Virus record (IMG/VR): IMGVR_UViG_3300025138_011432
Coordinates: 1 to 30,807 of that record
Strand: one strand, 5' to 3'
Length of the DNA: 30,807 nucleotides
Source of the DNA: a virus
How positions within the stretch are numbered: the stretch's first letter is position 1; every line of letters begins with the position of its first letter. The position numbers were made by a program, and so were the translations under genes. This document shows positions 7,630-15,948 of this stretch, one piece after another. The notes below the pieces were generated by a model. That model did not search any database. It had not been told where the DNA came from and saw only the letters and a program-made list of their open reading frames with translations.

Positions 7630-8940
7630 TTATACTTTTTTAAGTTGTGGTATTTTTAATTCAGGTAATTTTAATTTCACTTGTTGTGAAAAATCAGGTA
7701 AAACATTAGTTAAATGGCTATCAATTAATTCACTCATTTTATCTCTACTAAAATTTGTTTTTGCAAAATAGGCTTGTCTTTTACCTTTACTTAATTTTAA
7801 TTTATAATCTTTGTAAATACTTCTTAAAGATTCTCTAGCATAAACAGCATCAACTTGAAACCATTGGGCTTCTTGTTGTAACCAATCATTAGCAGCACTA
7901 GGATGGATATTTTCTAATTGGCCTTGTACTAAGGTTGTAAATTCAGGATTTAAAAAATCTAAATGACCTGACCAACCAGATGCTATAATAGGTTTTCCAG
8001 TTAAACTAAATTCTAATAATGGTCTACCATATCCTTCACCTTTAGTAAAACTTACCATTGCTTTTACTTTAGGATGATTATATAAATCATTCATTTCTAA
8101 ATCACTAAATTCACCATGTAGTAAATATATGTTTGGTATTTTATGACCTTTATATTCTCTAATGTATCCTTGTATTTGTTCTAAAACTGCTTCTTTACTT
8201 GTGTAAGAATTATTACCCTTACTACATTTTAATATTAGAGCAGGCATTGCGCTTCTATTTCTAAAAGTATCAATAAATTCTTTTATTAATACTCCTACAT
8301 TTTTTCTATCATGACCATGTATTCCTTGCATCCAATGTCCTACAAATAAGTAACAAAACTGTTCTTTTATACCTGATAAATCAATACCTTCAGATTTAGG
8401 TTTAGATATTTTTTTATATAAATCAGTATTTACTCCTTCAAATATAACATTAATTGGTTTTTCTACTTTTAACTCTCCTATTGGTTGTTGAGTATTTTTA
8501 TCTCTTTTTTCAAATTTAACACCTTCAAACATATTTTTTGCAAATTGAGATGATACCCAAGTTTCATCCATTCTATTTATACCTTCAACCCATTCACCCT
8601 TACATGATGTTGCCTCAATACCAGCAGTACATCCAATATTATATCTTCCTACAGGTTTAAATTCATTTGGGATTGTAATTTGCATCCAAATCTCTGGTTG
8701 TTTAGTTGCTTGTTTCATAGGGTCATGCTTATAATCTAATAAAAATTCCCATTCAGGATGATCTTTACAAAAACCCCAAGGAGTTTCACCCCATCTTTGT
8801 GCTACTAGTATAACTTCATATTTACCTGAATCTATTATTGATTTAGCAACATCTCTACTTCTTGCCCCATAACCACTATAAGTATCAAAGGGGCAACTAA
8901 TTACAAATTGAGGTTTCATTTCTGTTTTTATTTTTTTCAT
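7630..8940 (-). CDS. GT4-type (GT-B) glycosyltransferase
   Basis: A 436-aa GT-B glycosyltransferase. The N-terminal half opens with SCPFDTYSGYGARSRD (15-30), as in transferases that act with a glycine-rich acceptor loop. The C-terminal half shows CYLFVGHWMQG (196-206), LKCSKGNN, and the donor-site E302-GYGRPLLE-310 (E-x7-E motif of GT4/Glycos_transf_1), followed by KPIIASGWSGHLDFL. Retaining transfer of a nucleotide-activated sugar is expected. The start overlaps the stop of the upstream GT4 gene by 1 nt. No membrane anchor is seen. Acceptor unknown. Confidence 0.85.
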   Translation of the reverse strand: MKKIKTEMKPQFVISCPFDTYSGYGARSRDVAKSIIDSGKYEVILVAQRWGETPWGFCKDHPEWEFLLDYKHDPMKQATKQPEIWMQITIPNEFKPVGRYNIGCTAGIEATSCKGEWVEGINRMDETWVSSQFAKNMFEGVKFEKRDKNTQQPIGELKVEKPINVIFEGVNTDLYKKISKPKSEGIDLSGIKEQFCYLFVGHWMQGIHGHDRKNVGVLIKEFIDTFRNRSAMPALILKCSKGNNSYTSKEAVLEQIQGYIREYKGHKIPNIYLLHGEFSDLEMNDLYNHPKVKAMVSFTKGEGYGRPLLEFSLTGKPIIASGWSGHLDFLNPEFTTLVQGQLENIHPSAANDWLQQEAQWFQVDAVYARESLRSIYKDYKLKLSKGKRQAYFAKTNFSRDKMSELIDSHLTNVLPDFSQQVKLKLPELKIPQLKKV

Positions 8941-10388
8941 TAGTATATAATTTTATGATTTAAAAAATTTGGTTTTTGGATAGTAGCATTAATAACTTCA
9001 TACTTTTCTCTTGGTTTCCAAGTATCAAATAATTCATTAAATGCTTCCATAACTCTATTACCCTGATGTTCAGCTGTAAATCCAGCTTCATCACTAATAG
9101 CCCATTCTCTACCTTTTAAACCTCTACTTTTTCTTTCTTCAGGATCCATATTATAAATTTCTTCAATTCTTTCAGCTACATCCTCAAAGCAACATCTATC
9201 ATCATAAATGTAAGGTGTTGGAGGTGAACCTTGAATTGATCTTGAAGTTGGATACACAGGGAATGCCCACTCACCATGTTCTTTATAAGTACCTCTATGA
9301 TTAGAAGGAACGTCAGCACTAGGTGTAAACCATTTTCCATTTTCATCAATAAATCTCATTTGATCTTGCATCCCACCTGTTGTGTTAGCAATAATTGGAG
9401 TTCCTGATAATATAGCTTCAGTAAGGGTTAATCCCCAACCTTCATTTGATGTAATTAATATTTGAGCGTCAGCTATATTATATAAATAATTTAATTGTAC
9501 CGGTGTTAATTTATTATGAGAAAAAATAATATTTTCTGAGTATTTTTCACCAAATAAAAAGTCATTTACTTTATATAAATCAGTTCCAGCATCAGTTGAT
9601 CTTTCAGTATGTAAAATCATTTTACAATTTAAAGCATCTTCATAAGGAAGTGAATCTAAAAACATTCTAAAAGCCATCAAACTATCAGGTATTTGTTTTC
9701 TTCTAATATTTCTAGAATTAAAAAATAATGTAAATTTTGGGGCTTGACCCTTAAATATTGCCTCTTTAAATTGTAAGAAATTTTTCTCTAGTAATTCTTC
9801 TTGAGACATAGGATGGTAAATATCATGATTTAAACCATGTGGGATATATTTAAATATTCTTCGTTTATCATTATCAGCTAATACTAATTTATTAATATTT
9901 ACTGTTTGTTTTGAAATACCCATTAGTAAATCACAAGCTTCATAGTATGGTTTATTATACATTGGAACTGGATAATCATCCCATATATTTAAATATGTTA
10001 TAGGGCAAGTTTTTCTAATTTCACTTTCCATATCCCAAATATACCTAAAATATCTTGGATCAGTAATTAACATAATAGCATCTGGTTTTTCAATTTCTAA
10101 TACTTTACGTAATACTTGAGGATCACCATAAGCATTTACTGGGTATAAAAATACACTAGAATCTTCAATTTTTGCATTAAGATTAACATCCTTAGATATA
10201 TCTAAATGTTTTCCTACTTCTGGGTGTGTTATTGCTCCTGCCATTTGTACCCAATTAAAATGATGTGCTGATTTTATAACTACTTCTTTAGCTACTGTAG
10301 CTACCCCAGAGTGTACTCTAATATCATCGCAGATCAATAGTATTTTCTTCCTTTTATCTATAGGAAGATGCTTAAAACTTTTATTCAT
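8940..10388 (-). CDS. GT4-type (GT-B) glycosyltransferase
   Basis: A 482-aa GT-B protein and the first sugar gene in transcription order. KILLICDDIRVHSGVATVAKE (15-35) is the acceptor-side start. FFNSRNIRRKQIPDSLMAF (222-240) and S314-NEGWGLTLTEAILSG-329 with GTPIIANTTGG are the donor-binding blocks of Glycos_transf_1. Similar large GT4 proteins occur in T4-like marine phages. It is separated by only 13 nt from the ribbon-helix-helix-like gene upstream, so the island may be transcribed from that gene's promoter. No copy of the repeated promoter element is seen directly upstream. Confidence 0.85.
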   Translation of the reverse strand: MNKSFKHLPIDKRKKILLICDDIRVHSGVATVAKEVVIKSAHHFNWVQMAGAITHPEVGKHLDISKDVNLNAKIEDSSVFLYPVNAYGDPQVLRKVLEIEKPDAIMLITDPRYFRYIWDMESEIRKTCPITYLNIWDDYPVPMYNKPYYEACDLLMGISKQTVNINKLVLADNDKRRIFKYIPHGLNHDIYHPMSQEELLEKNFLQFKEAIFKGQAPKFTLFFNSRNIRRKQIPDSLMAFRMFLDSLPYEDALNCKMILHTERSTDAGTDLYKVNDFLFGEKYSENIIFSHNKLTPVQLNYLYNIADAQILITSNEGWGLTLTEAILSGTPIIANTTGGMQDQMRFIDENGKWFTPSADVPSNHRGTYKEHGEWAFPVYPTSRSIQGSPPTPYIYDDRCCFEDVAERIEEIYNMDPEERKSRGLKGREWAISDEAGFTAEHQGNRVMEAFNELFDTWKPREKYEVINATIQKPNFLNHKIIY

Positions 10389-10401
10389 TTTTATTTAATT
10401 T

Positions 10402-10587
10402 TTATTTTTCTAAATTAGTTTGGTTTGTAATTTTTTTCCTAAAATCTTCGTCAGTAAGATATAAAAAGATAGATCGATCTGCAAGTTTTTGGAATGAAAA
10501 TTTACGTCTAACGCATTCAACTTTAAAATCATTAAAGAGATCCGTTTTTACTTTTACACTTGTAAGTGTCATTGGTTTATTAGCCAT
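10402..10587 (-). CDS. Putative ribbon-helix-helix DNA-binding protein
   Basis: A 61-aa basic protein. LTSVKVKTDLFNDFKVECVR fits a beta-strand followed by a helix, then RKFSFQKLADRSIFLYL gives the second helix. This is the arrangement of Arc/MetJ-type ribbon-helix-helix repressors. The 48-nt gap upstream is almost pure A+T. Such proteins usually bind as dimers to operators near their own gene, so it could regulate the sugar island just downstream. The assignment is from strand/helix pattern and hydrophobic spacing only. Confidence 0.6.
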   Translation of the reverse strand: MANKPMTLTSVKVKTDLFNDFKVECVRRKFSFQKLADRSIFLYLTDEDFRKKITNQTNLEK

Positions 10588-10635
10588 AGTCTTGATTATT
10601 TAATTTTATTATTCATATTATACATATATATTTAT

Positions 10636-11589
10636 TTATTGAAATACAACCCCAGCACCACAAAATTCTTTATCTTCTTTAAAAGGACAAAAATTACAAT
10701 TCCACTTACTTACAACTTTTTTATATTTTTGTTCTTTAATTTTACCATTCCTGTCAAAAACAGAGTAGATAAAATCATTAATAGTACTTGTAGCTTCTTT
10801 TAATTTTGTTTTGCCTTGAGAAAATACATGGTTTTGAAGTCTAGATAATTTATACTCACTATTTTCCCAAAGTTTTCTTTTAACAATAAAAAATTTAACA
10901 TCAATTTTATCAATAGGTATTTCATATTGCTCTGAAAAGTATTGTTTATATAACAATAACTGATATTTTTTCATATTATCTTTCTTAGCATATTCATTCC
11001 ACCCATTAGTACTGGTTTTAATGTCTATTATTTCAAATTTATCTACAACTTCATTATATAATACGACATCTAAATACCCTGTATATAATACGTTATTATA
11101 CGTTTCATTTGGTGGTATTACTAATGGTACTTCACAGCCAACTAAATATGTTCCTTTTGTACTAAAATGAGTATTAATATCTTTTTTAAATTCTTTAAGT
11201 ATTAAAGTACCATCTTCAAAAAATTCTCTCATTTCTCCCGCTGATGAAAAATGAGTTTTATTATTTGATTTGTATTGTTTTTGGTACTCACCCGCAAATT
11301 TATCTTGGAATAATTTTTCTAAATCAATCTTATTTGCCTTAATTTTTGATACATTATATCTAATGTCAAGGAATTCTTGGATTACTTCATGTATTGCAGT
11401 TCCAAATACTGTATGGATAGAAGATGTAAATCTTTTTATTTTATCTTTATACTGTAATTTCCATCTATGAGGACATTGTTTATAAATCGACATTTGAGAA
11501 TATGATACGTGTTTTTGAAACGCGTAATTTATTTCAGGTGGAGGATTATTTTGTATCCTTTTTACAATATTTGGAACCTTTTTAGCCAA
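10636..11589 (-). CDS. PD-(D/E)XK nuclease, Cas4/RecB type with Fe-S cysteines
   Basis: A 317-aa single-strand DNA exonuclease candidate. The order is VSYSQMSIYKQC (28-39), GTAIHE with His67, GYLDVV with Asp174, IDIKT with Asp189 and Lys191, and KKYQLLLY with Gln210. It ends in Cys298-x2-Cys301-x8-Cys310, which together with Cys39 would hold a 4Fe-4S cluster as in Cas4 and AddB. The start appears to be a TTG directly after the upstream stop codon, since the first internal ATG would delete part of the SYSQ motif. It neighbours the clamp loader, so a role in recombination or DNA processing is likely. There are no Cas genes or CRISPR here. Confidence 0.85.
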   Translation of the reverse strand: MAKKVPNIVKRIQNNPPPEINYAFQKHVSYSQMSIYKQCPHRWKLQYKDKIKRFTSSIHTVFGTAIHEVIQEFLDIRYNVSKIKANKIDLEKLFQDKFAGEYQKQYKSNNKTHFSSAGEMREFFEDGTLILKEFKKDINTHFSTKGTYLVGCEVPLVIPPNETYNNVLYTGYLDVVLYNEVVDKFEIIDIKTSTNGWNEYAKKDNMKKYQLLLYKQYFSEQYEIPIDKIDVKFFIVKRKLWENSEYKLSRLQNHVFSQGKTKLKEATSTINDFIYSVFDRNGKIKEQKYKKVVSKWNCNFCPFKEDKEFCGAGVVFQ

Positions 11590-12003
11590 TTATTTTTTCC
11601 ATTTATTTCGACCTACTAAAAGACCTATTATCCCATAATTAGCTATATCAATAAAAGTATCTTCCATACCTTCACCTTTAACAAATGATCTACCATTAAT
11701 TAGTAAATTTTTTAAACGTGAAATTTTATCTGTAAGTCTAATACATAAACCAGTTAATGAGAATTTTTTATCATCCTTGCTGTTTAAAATATCACCACCC
11801 AAAGCAATATTATTTAAACCATAATCCATATGTTTACGAGCAAACATTTCATACATTTCTCTACCAACATTTTTAAACTCTTCAGATAATTCTGGGTATT
11901 CGTTTTCAAATATTTCTACTGTTTCAGATACGGTTATTCCCTCTAACCTTTCTTGGGCTTTAATTTCATCAGATCTTTCTAAATATTTTTTTACACTATC
12001 CAT
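11590..12003 (-). CDS. Nmad1/DUF1599-like nucleotide-modification-associated protein
   Basis: A 137-aa helical protein. KHMDYGLNNIALGG, SLTGLCIRLTDKISRLKNLL, and the C-terminal DTFIDIANYGIIGLLV match the pattern of DUF1599, also called nucleotide modification associated domain 1. This family is found in phages and near DNA-base modification genes. Its biochemical role is not established. It overlaps the next gene upstream by 1 nt and abuts the nuclease gene. It may act with the 7-deazaguanine pathway at 21-27 kb, but they are not adjacent, so this is inference. Confidence 0.75.
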   Translation of the reverse strand: MDSVKKYLERSDEIKAQERLEGITVSETVEIFENEYPELSEEFKNVGREMYEMFARKHMDYGLNNIALGGDILNSKDDKKFSLTGLCIRLTDKISRLKNLLINGRSFVKGEGMEDTFIDIANYGIIGLLVGRNKWKK

Positions 12004-12227
12004 TATATTACTGATTTTCCAGGTATAAAATATTTTTCTAATACTTCTAATCTTTCTTGGGCTCCAGCAAAAGTTGATAAAGCTTCTTGTGCATTTTTAT
12101 AAAAATCTTCTGTTGTATGATCACCAATCCCTACTGGGTTATTTGATAATAGATCAATACTTAATAATGCTTTTGCTTTATCCGCTGTTGCAGCTGAATG
12201 AAGCATTGTATATAATTTTTCGTTCAT
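12003..12227 (-). CDS. Hypothetical 74-aa protein
   Basis: A small helical protein, MNEKLYTMLHSAATADKAKA..., with an Ala-rich middle and a C-terminal EKYFIPGKSVI. No motif is recognised. It lies directly after the gp62-like gene with no gap and overlaps the Nmad1-like gene by 1 nt. A promoter-like element 56 nt upstream, inside the gp62-like gene, could transcribe it separately. No function is assigned. Confidence 0.7.
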   Translation of the reverse strand: MNEKLYTMLHSAATADKAKALLSIDLLSNNPVGIGDHTTEDFYKNAQEALSTFAGAQERLEVLEKYFIPGKSVI

Positions 12228-12647
12228 TTATTTAATTTTATTTAGTTTTTTTATTTCTTTTTTATCTAATCCTATTGATGTTAATATACGAACTATTTCA
12301 CTCTTATCCAAAATATTTAAGTATGTTTTTGCTTCACTTTTTGAACATTCCCAAAAATTACTTAAGTAACTTATTAAGTCTTTATTTGGTTGTTTAATAC
12401 TAGATTTAATATATTTATTCCATTTATTATTTTTAGGAATAAATTCTCTATATATAGTATAAATTTCCTTTTTATTTTGAGGTAATACAGTTTGTACTTC
12501 ATTGACTATATCAAGAAAGCTAGGATTCATAGACATAAACCTATGAATCATATAGCTGTTCCATAATTCCCAATCTTTATCAGAAAAAGAATTAGGATCA
12601 GCTTTAATGCTGTTTATTTGCTTAAGCCAATCCCAAACATTTTTCAT
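12228..12647 (-). CDS. 62: Clamp loader small subunit, gp62-like
   Basis: A 139-aa protein that begins KNVWDWLKQINSIKADP and contains SDKDWELWNSYMIHRFMSMN, a pattern of T4 gp62-type subunits. The basic C-terminus is rich in Lys (KKEIKKLNKIK). T4 gp62 is 187 aa, so this is a short form. It would join the gp44-like ATPase two genes upstream to load the sliding clamp. The T4 order 44-62 is broken here only by an 83-aa gene. Promoter P5 lies within its last codons (VRIL). The call rests on the N-terminal pattern and genomic position. Confidence 0.75.
   Translation of the reverse strand: MKNVWDWLKQINSIKADPNSFSDKDWELWNSYMIHRFMSMNPSFLDIVNEVQTVLPQNKKEIYTIYREFIPKNNKWNKYIKSSIKQPNKDLISYLSNFWECSKSEAKTYLNILDKSEIVRILTSIGLDKKEIKKLNKIK
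12283..12312 (-). promoter_or_regulatory. Phage promoter P5 (intragenic)
   Basis: TTTG (12309-12312), 20 nt, TATATT (12283-12288), with TTCG before the hexamer. It is embedded in the 3' end of the gp62-like gene and 56 nt upstream of the 74-aa gene. Confidence 0.65.
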
Positions 12648-12899
12648 TTATAGTGTTTCGTCTTTTAATTCTTCTCTTAATTCTTTTGGTAATCCTTCTT
12701 TTAAAATTTTACCGGTAGATGGGTCATAAAATACTGGAAGAGGCATTATAGCATCTTCATCTGTACCTGCTACGAATTTAGAAATTTTTCTTAAAATAAC
12801 CCCAGATACAAAAATATTTTTTCCTTCTGAGTTGAGAATTGCAGAAGTTGTTTTTAAATCTACATTCATTTGTGGTGGTTGTTGTTGTTGTTTTGACAT
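12648..12899 (-). CDS. Hypothetical 83-aa protein between clamp-loader genes
   Basis: The protein starts MSKQQQQPPQMNVDLKTTSA, with a Gln/Pro-rich tip encoded by repeated CAA. A compact region follows (SGVILRKISKF...LPVFYDPSTGKILKE), then an acidic end. No family is recognised. It overlaps the gp44-like gene by 1 nt and abuts the gp62-like gene, so all three should be made together. T4 has gp regA between 62 and 43 rather than a gene here; this protein does not look like RegA. Confidence 0.7.
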   Translation of the reverse strand: MSKQQQQPPQMNVDLKTTSAILNSEGKNIFVSGVILRKISKFVAGTDEDAIMPLPVFYDPSTGKILKEGLPKELREELKDETL

Positions 12900-13816
12900 T
12901 ACTTATTTATTATTAAATTATTAATTAAACTCATTATATTGATTTCTTTATCTATTCTAAAATTGGCCTTATATTGATGGTCATTAATAAGAGCAGTTGC
13001 TGTACCTTCTTTATTAGGTAGAAATTTAGCAGCATTTTCATATAAAAACCTAAACAATTCATCAAAATCATCAACATTAGCATCTGCTATTGTTTGTCTA
13101 ATTTTAGTAAATGAAGGTTTGTTTTCTGATAGTTCTGATAATATTTTATCCATATAATTGGATGATACTAAAATTGATTTATCTAATTTTAGTTGATTAT
13201 CTTGTGTAGATAATTGTATTGTGTTAAGCATCTTACGTATGTCAGGATAGTTGTTATTAACTACCATTGCTAAATCATTAATTTTTGATACTTTAATGCC
13301 TTCTTTATCAGTAATTTTATTTAAATGTTTAACAATATCTAATTTACTAGGAGGTACAATTTTTAATGTTTGACACCTAGATTGTAAAGGGTCAATTATT
13401 CTTTCTATAAAATTACAAGTTAAAATAAATCTTGTAGTTCTTGAAAATGTTTCAATTATATTTCTAAGTGAGGCTTGCGCTTGAATTGTAAGAAAATCTG
13501 CCTCATCTAATATAATAACTTTAAGAGGCTTGAATGAAGCAACTGATGCAAACCCAGAAACTTTATCTCTAATAGTTTCAATTCCACGTTCATCAGAAGC
13601 ATTAATATAAATATAATCACAATCTATATTTTTAATAATTAACTTTGCCAGTGTTGTTTTACCAGTTCCAGCTGGTCCATAAAATATTAAATTCTGGATA
13701 TCATTTTGACCAATGTAATTTGATATTGATTTTTTGATACTTTCATTTCCTACATAATTATTTAAATTTGTAGGACGATATTTTTCTACTAATAAACTAT
13801 TCTCCGTATTCACCAT
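12899..13816 (-). CDS. 44: Clamp loader AAA+ ATPase subunit, gp44-like
   Basis: A 305-aa AAA+ clamp-loader ATPase (T4 gp44 is 319 aa). Walker A is GPAGTGKTT (47-55), Walker B is IILDEAD (101-107), and the SRC arginine-finger motif is at 146-148 (LQSRCQ). The N-terminus has EKYRPTNLNNYVG, typical of RFC/gp44 proteins. It uses ATP to open and load the gp45-like clamp encoded at 17.2-17.9 kb. It overlaps the 89-aa gene upstream by 20 nt and depends on promoter P6. Confidence 0.93.
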   Translation of the reverse strand: MVNTENSLLVEKYRPTNLNNYVGNESIKKSISNYIGQNDIQNLIFYGPAGTGKTTLAKLIIKNIDCDYIYINASDERGIETIRDKVSGFASVASFKPLKVIILDEADFLTIQAQASLRNIIETFSRTTRFILTCNFIERIIDPLQSRCQTLKIVPPSKLDIVKHLNKITDKEGIKVSKINDLAMVVNNNYPDIRKMLNTIQLSTQDNQLKLDKSILVSSNYMDKILSELSENKPSFTKIRQTIADANVDDFDELFRFLYENAAKFLPNKEGTATALINDHQYKANFRIDKEINIMSLINNLIINK

Positions 13817-14066
13817 ATATTGAATATCTTTTAATTGGTTCTGGTTTTATCTCTACTTCTGTAGTTGAAATTGCATATAACTCACTTTGTAAAGGAGCTA
13901 ATTTATAATCACCTTTAAAGCCTGATTTAATCATATAAGCTTCTAAGGCATCTGTTAATGTTGAATGTACTTTACCATCTGGTTCTTCTGCTACTAACCT
14001 CCATTTATCTCCGGGAGGTACTCTACGAGCTATTAAAGTTAAATTTTGTGTTGTTTTTGTTTTCAT
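13797..14066 (-). CDS. Hypothetical 89-aa protein heading the clamp-loader operon
   Basis: The protein MKTKTTQNLTLIARRVPPGD... has basic N-terminal strands, a helix around STLTDALEAYMIKSGF, and an acidic, Tyr-rich end (YSIYGEYGE). No known family is recognised. Its ATG lies only 6 nt after the TATATT box of promoter P6, so its message would start at or next to the AUG. It overlaps the gp44-like gene by 20 nt. Confidence 0.7.
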   Translation of the reverse strand: MKTKTTQNLTLIARRVPPGDKWRLVAEEPDGKVHSTLTDALEAYMIKSGFKGDYKLAPLQSELYAISTTEVEIKPEPIKRYSIYGEYGE

Positions 14067-14072
14067 TACTAT

Positions 14073-14102
14073 AATATACGAAAATTAAATGGGGGAGACA
14101 AG
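14073..14102 (-). promoter_or_regulatory. Phage promoter P6, overlapping a terminator
   Basis: CTTG (14099-14102), 20 nt, TATATT (14073-14078), with TTCG before the hexamer. The -33 box falls in the loop of the terminator hairpin at 14090-14110. It should start the operon of the 89-aa gene, gp44-like, gp62-like and downstream genes, probably as a leaderless mRNA. Confidence 0.75.
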
Positions 14103-14110
14103 CTCCCCCA
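14081..14110 (-). terminator. Rho-independent terminator after the 55-aa gene
   Basis: On the minus strand an 8-bp stem TGGGGGAG/CTCCCCCA encloses a 5-nt loop and is followed by TTTAATTTT. It stands 6 nt after the stop of the 55-aa gene at 14116, closing the chaperone operon. Such a GC-rich stem is conspicuous in this AT-rich DNA. Confidence 0.85.
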
Positions 14111-14115
14111 CTAAA

Positions 14116-14283
14116 TTATTTAGCTTCTTCTGTAGACGCTTTTTTATAGTCTGTAATTACTCTTTTAATAGCCTGGGCTGCTTTTCTTGCAGTTGCTTGA
14201 CTTTTTTTAGTAGTACCACTATTGTTTTCTGCTAAGATATTGAAATTTTCTTCAATTATCTCAAAAATTTGATTTTTTGTCAT
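14116..14283 (-). CDS. 55-aa basic protein, possibly histone H1-like (Hc1)
   Basis: An ATG at 14281-14283 opens a 55-codon frame ending in TAA. The product starts MTKNQIFEIIEENFNIL, and the second half is a Lys/Arg/Ala-rich helix (SQATARKAAQAIKRVITDYKK). Small one-helix or two-helix proteins of this composition in Bacteroidota belong to the Hc1 histone H1-like group, which bind DNA. The resemblance is compositional and in the RKAAQAIK block; I cannot confirm homology. It is the last gene of the GroEL operon before a strong terminator. Confidence 0.65.
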   Translation of the reverse strand: MTKNQIFEIIEENFNILAENNSGTTKKSQATARKAAQAIKRVITDYKKASTEEAK

Positions 14284-14312
14284 TTCTATTTATTTATTTA
14301 TTAATTATTAAT

Positions 14313-15944
14313 TTACATCATTCCCATCATTGATGGGTCCATTGCTGGTTGTTGGTTATTTTTATTTTCTTCTAAATCATTTACTACAGTACATTCTGTT
14401 AATAAAACAGTACCTGCTACTGAAGCAGCATTTTCAAGTGCTAATCTAGTTACTTTAGTAGGATCAATAATACCTGATTCTTTATAATCAATTACTTCTC
14501 CTTTATTAACATCTATTCCTGACCAATGATTATTACCTGAATCTACTAATTTATACCTTCCAAATAATCCAGCATCAACTTTAGTATATCCAGCATTAAG
14601 TAAAATTTGTTCAAATGGTTTACCACATGCTTCATATACAATTTTTGCACCTTCATTATCAGTTTTTATACTTTCTCGGGCATAAAGTAAAGCAACACCA
14701 CCTCCTGGTAGAATTCCTTCTTCAATAGCAGCTTTTGTAGCATGTAATGCATCATCTACTCTATCTTTCTTTTCTTTTAATTCGATTTCAGTATTACCAC
14801 CAACATGAATAATAGCTACACCACCAACAAACTTTGCTAATCTATTTTGTAATTGCTCAGTTTCATATGGAGTTTGTGCATTATCAACTTGACTTTGTAG
14901 GTTTTCTACTCTTTTAGTAATATCATCTTCTGATCCTTTACCATCAACTATAGTTGTTGTTTCTTTTGTAATAGTTGCTGTACGAGCTTCACCAAACCAA
15001 TCCCAAGAAAATTTATCTAATTTCATACCTTTTTGTTTGTCAAATACTTGACCACCAGTCATAATAGCAATATCTTCTAGTATTAATTTTCTTTTATCAC
15101 CAAATTCAGGTGCTTTAACAGCACATACATTAACAGTACCTCTCATTTTATTTACTATTAAAGTAGCTAAAGCTTCATTATCAATATCCTCTGCAATTAT
15201 TAATAGTGATTTTCCTTCACTAGATACTGCTTCTAATATTGGTAATAATTCTTTTACAGAATTTAATTTTTGATCTGCAATTAATACTACAGGATTTTCT
15301 AATACTGATGACATTGTATTATTATCAGTAACAAAATATGGAGATTTAAATCCTCTATCGAATTGCATACCTTCAACAGTTTCAAGATAAGTATCTCCGG
15401 TTTTTGATTCTTCAATATGAACAACACCTTCCATACCAACTTTTTCAAGTGCCGTTGCTATTAAAGTACCTACTTCTACATCATTATTAGCTGATATAGT
15501 TGCAATTTGTTCTAATTGACCTTCAGCTGATATGTCTTCAGATATGTCTTTTCTTAAAGTTTTTATTACTTCTTTAACTGCTTTATCAATATTACGTTTA
15601 ATTTGTACAGCATTTTCATTTTTAGATAGATTATCTAATCCTAGATTAATCATTTCTCTAGCTAACAATGTTGATGTAGTTGTACCATCTCCAGCTTTAT
15701 CTGCTGTTTGTACTGCTGCTTGTTTTACTAATTGAACCCCTAATTCTTCAGTTGGGTTTTTTAATGAGATGGATCTTGCTACTGTAACACCATCTTTTGT
15801 ACTAGAAGGTATACCATCATCTCCTGCAATTACAACATTTCTTCCATTTGGACCTAAAGTTGAAACAACAGCATCTGCTAATATATTAATCCCTTTTACA
15901 AGATCATTTCTAGATTCATCGCTAAATTGTATTTTTTTACTCAT
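14313..15944 (-). CDS. groEL: Chaperonin GroEL
   Basis: A full-length 543-aa group I chaperonin (E. coli 548 aa). It has GPNGRNVVI (31-39), the ATP-site D86-GTTTSTLLARE, AEDIDNEALATLIVNK in the apical domain, and the GGGVALLYARE region. It ends in a Met-rich tail (AMDPSMMGMM). All core segments are present, so it should form an active ring. It follows groES by 4 nt. Phage GroEL is known from a minority of phages, including uncultured marine ones. It would fold capsid or replication proteins, perhaps independent of host GroEL. Confidence 0.97.
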   Translation of the reverse strand: MSKKIQFSDESRNDLVKGINILADAVVSTLGPNGRNVVIAGDDGIPSSTKDGVTVARSISLKNPTEELGVQLVKQAAVQTADKAGDGTTTSTLLAREMINLGLDNLSKNENAVQIKRNIDKAVKEVIKTLRKDISEDISAEGQLEQIATISANNDVEVGTLIATALEKVGMEGVVHIEESKTGDTYLETVEGMQFDRGFKSPYFVTDNNTMSSVLENPVVLIADQKLNSVKELLPILEAVSSEGKSLLIIAEDIDNEALATLIVNKMRGTVNVCAVKAPEFGDKRKLILEDIAIMTGGQVFDKQKGMKLDKFSWDWFGEARTATITKETTTIVDGKGSEDDITKRVENLQSQVDNAQTPYETEQLQNRLAKFVGGVAIIHVGGNTEIELKEKKDRVDDALHATKAAIEEGILPGGGVALLYARESIKTDNEGAKIVYEACGKPFEQILLNAGYTKVDAGLFGRYKLVDSGNNHWSGIDVNKGEVIDYKESGIIDPTKVTRLALENAASVAGTVLLTECTVVNDLEENKNNQQPAMDPSMMGMM

Positions 15945-15948
15945 TTTT

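Noticed and set aside
12860-12899. CAA repeat (poly-Gln) at the start of the 83-aa gene as a slippage switch
   Set aside because: Only four or five interrupted units; too short to support phase variation.
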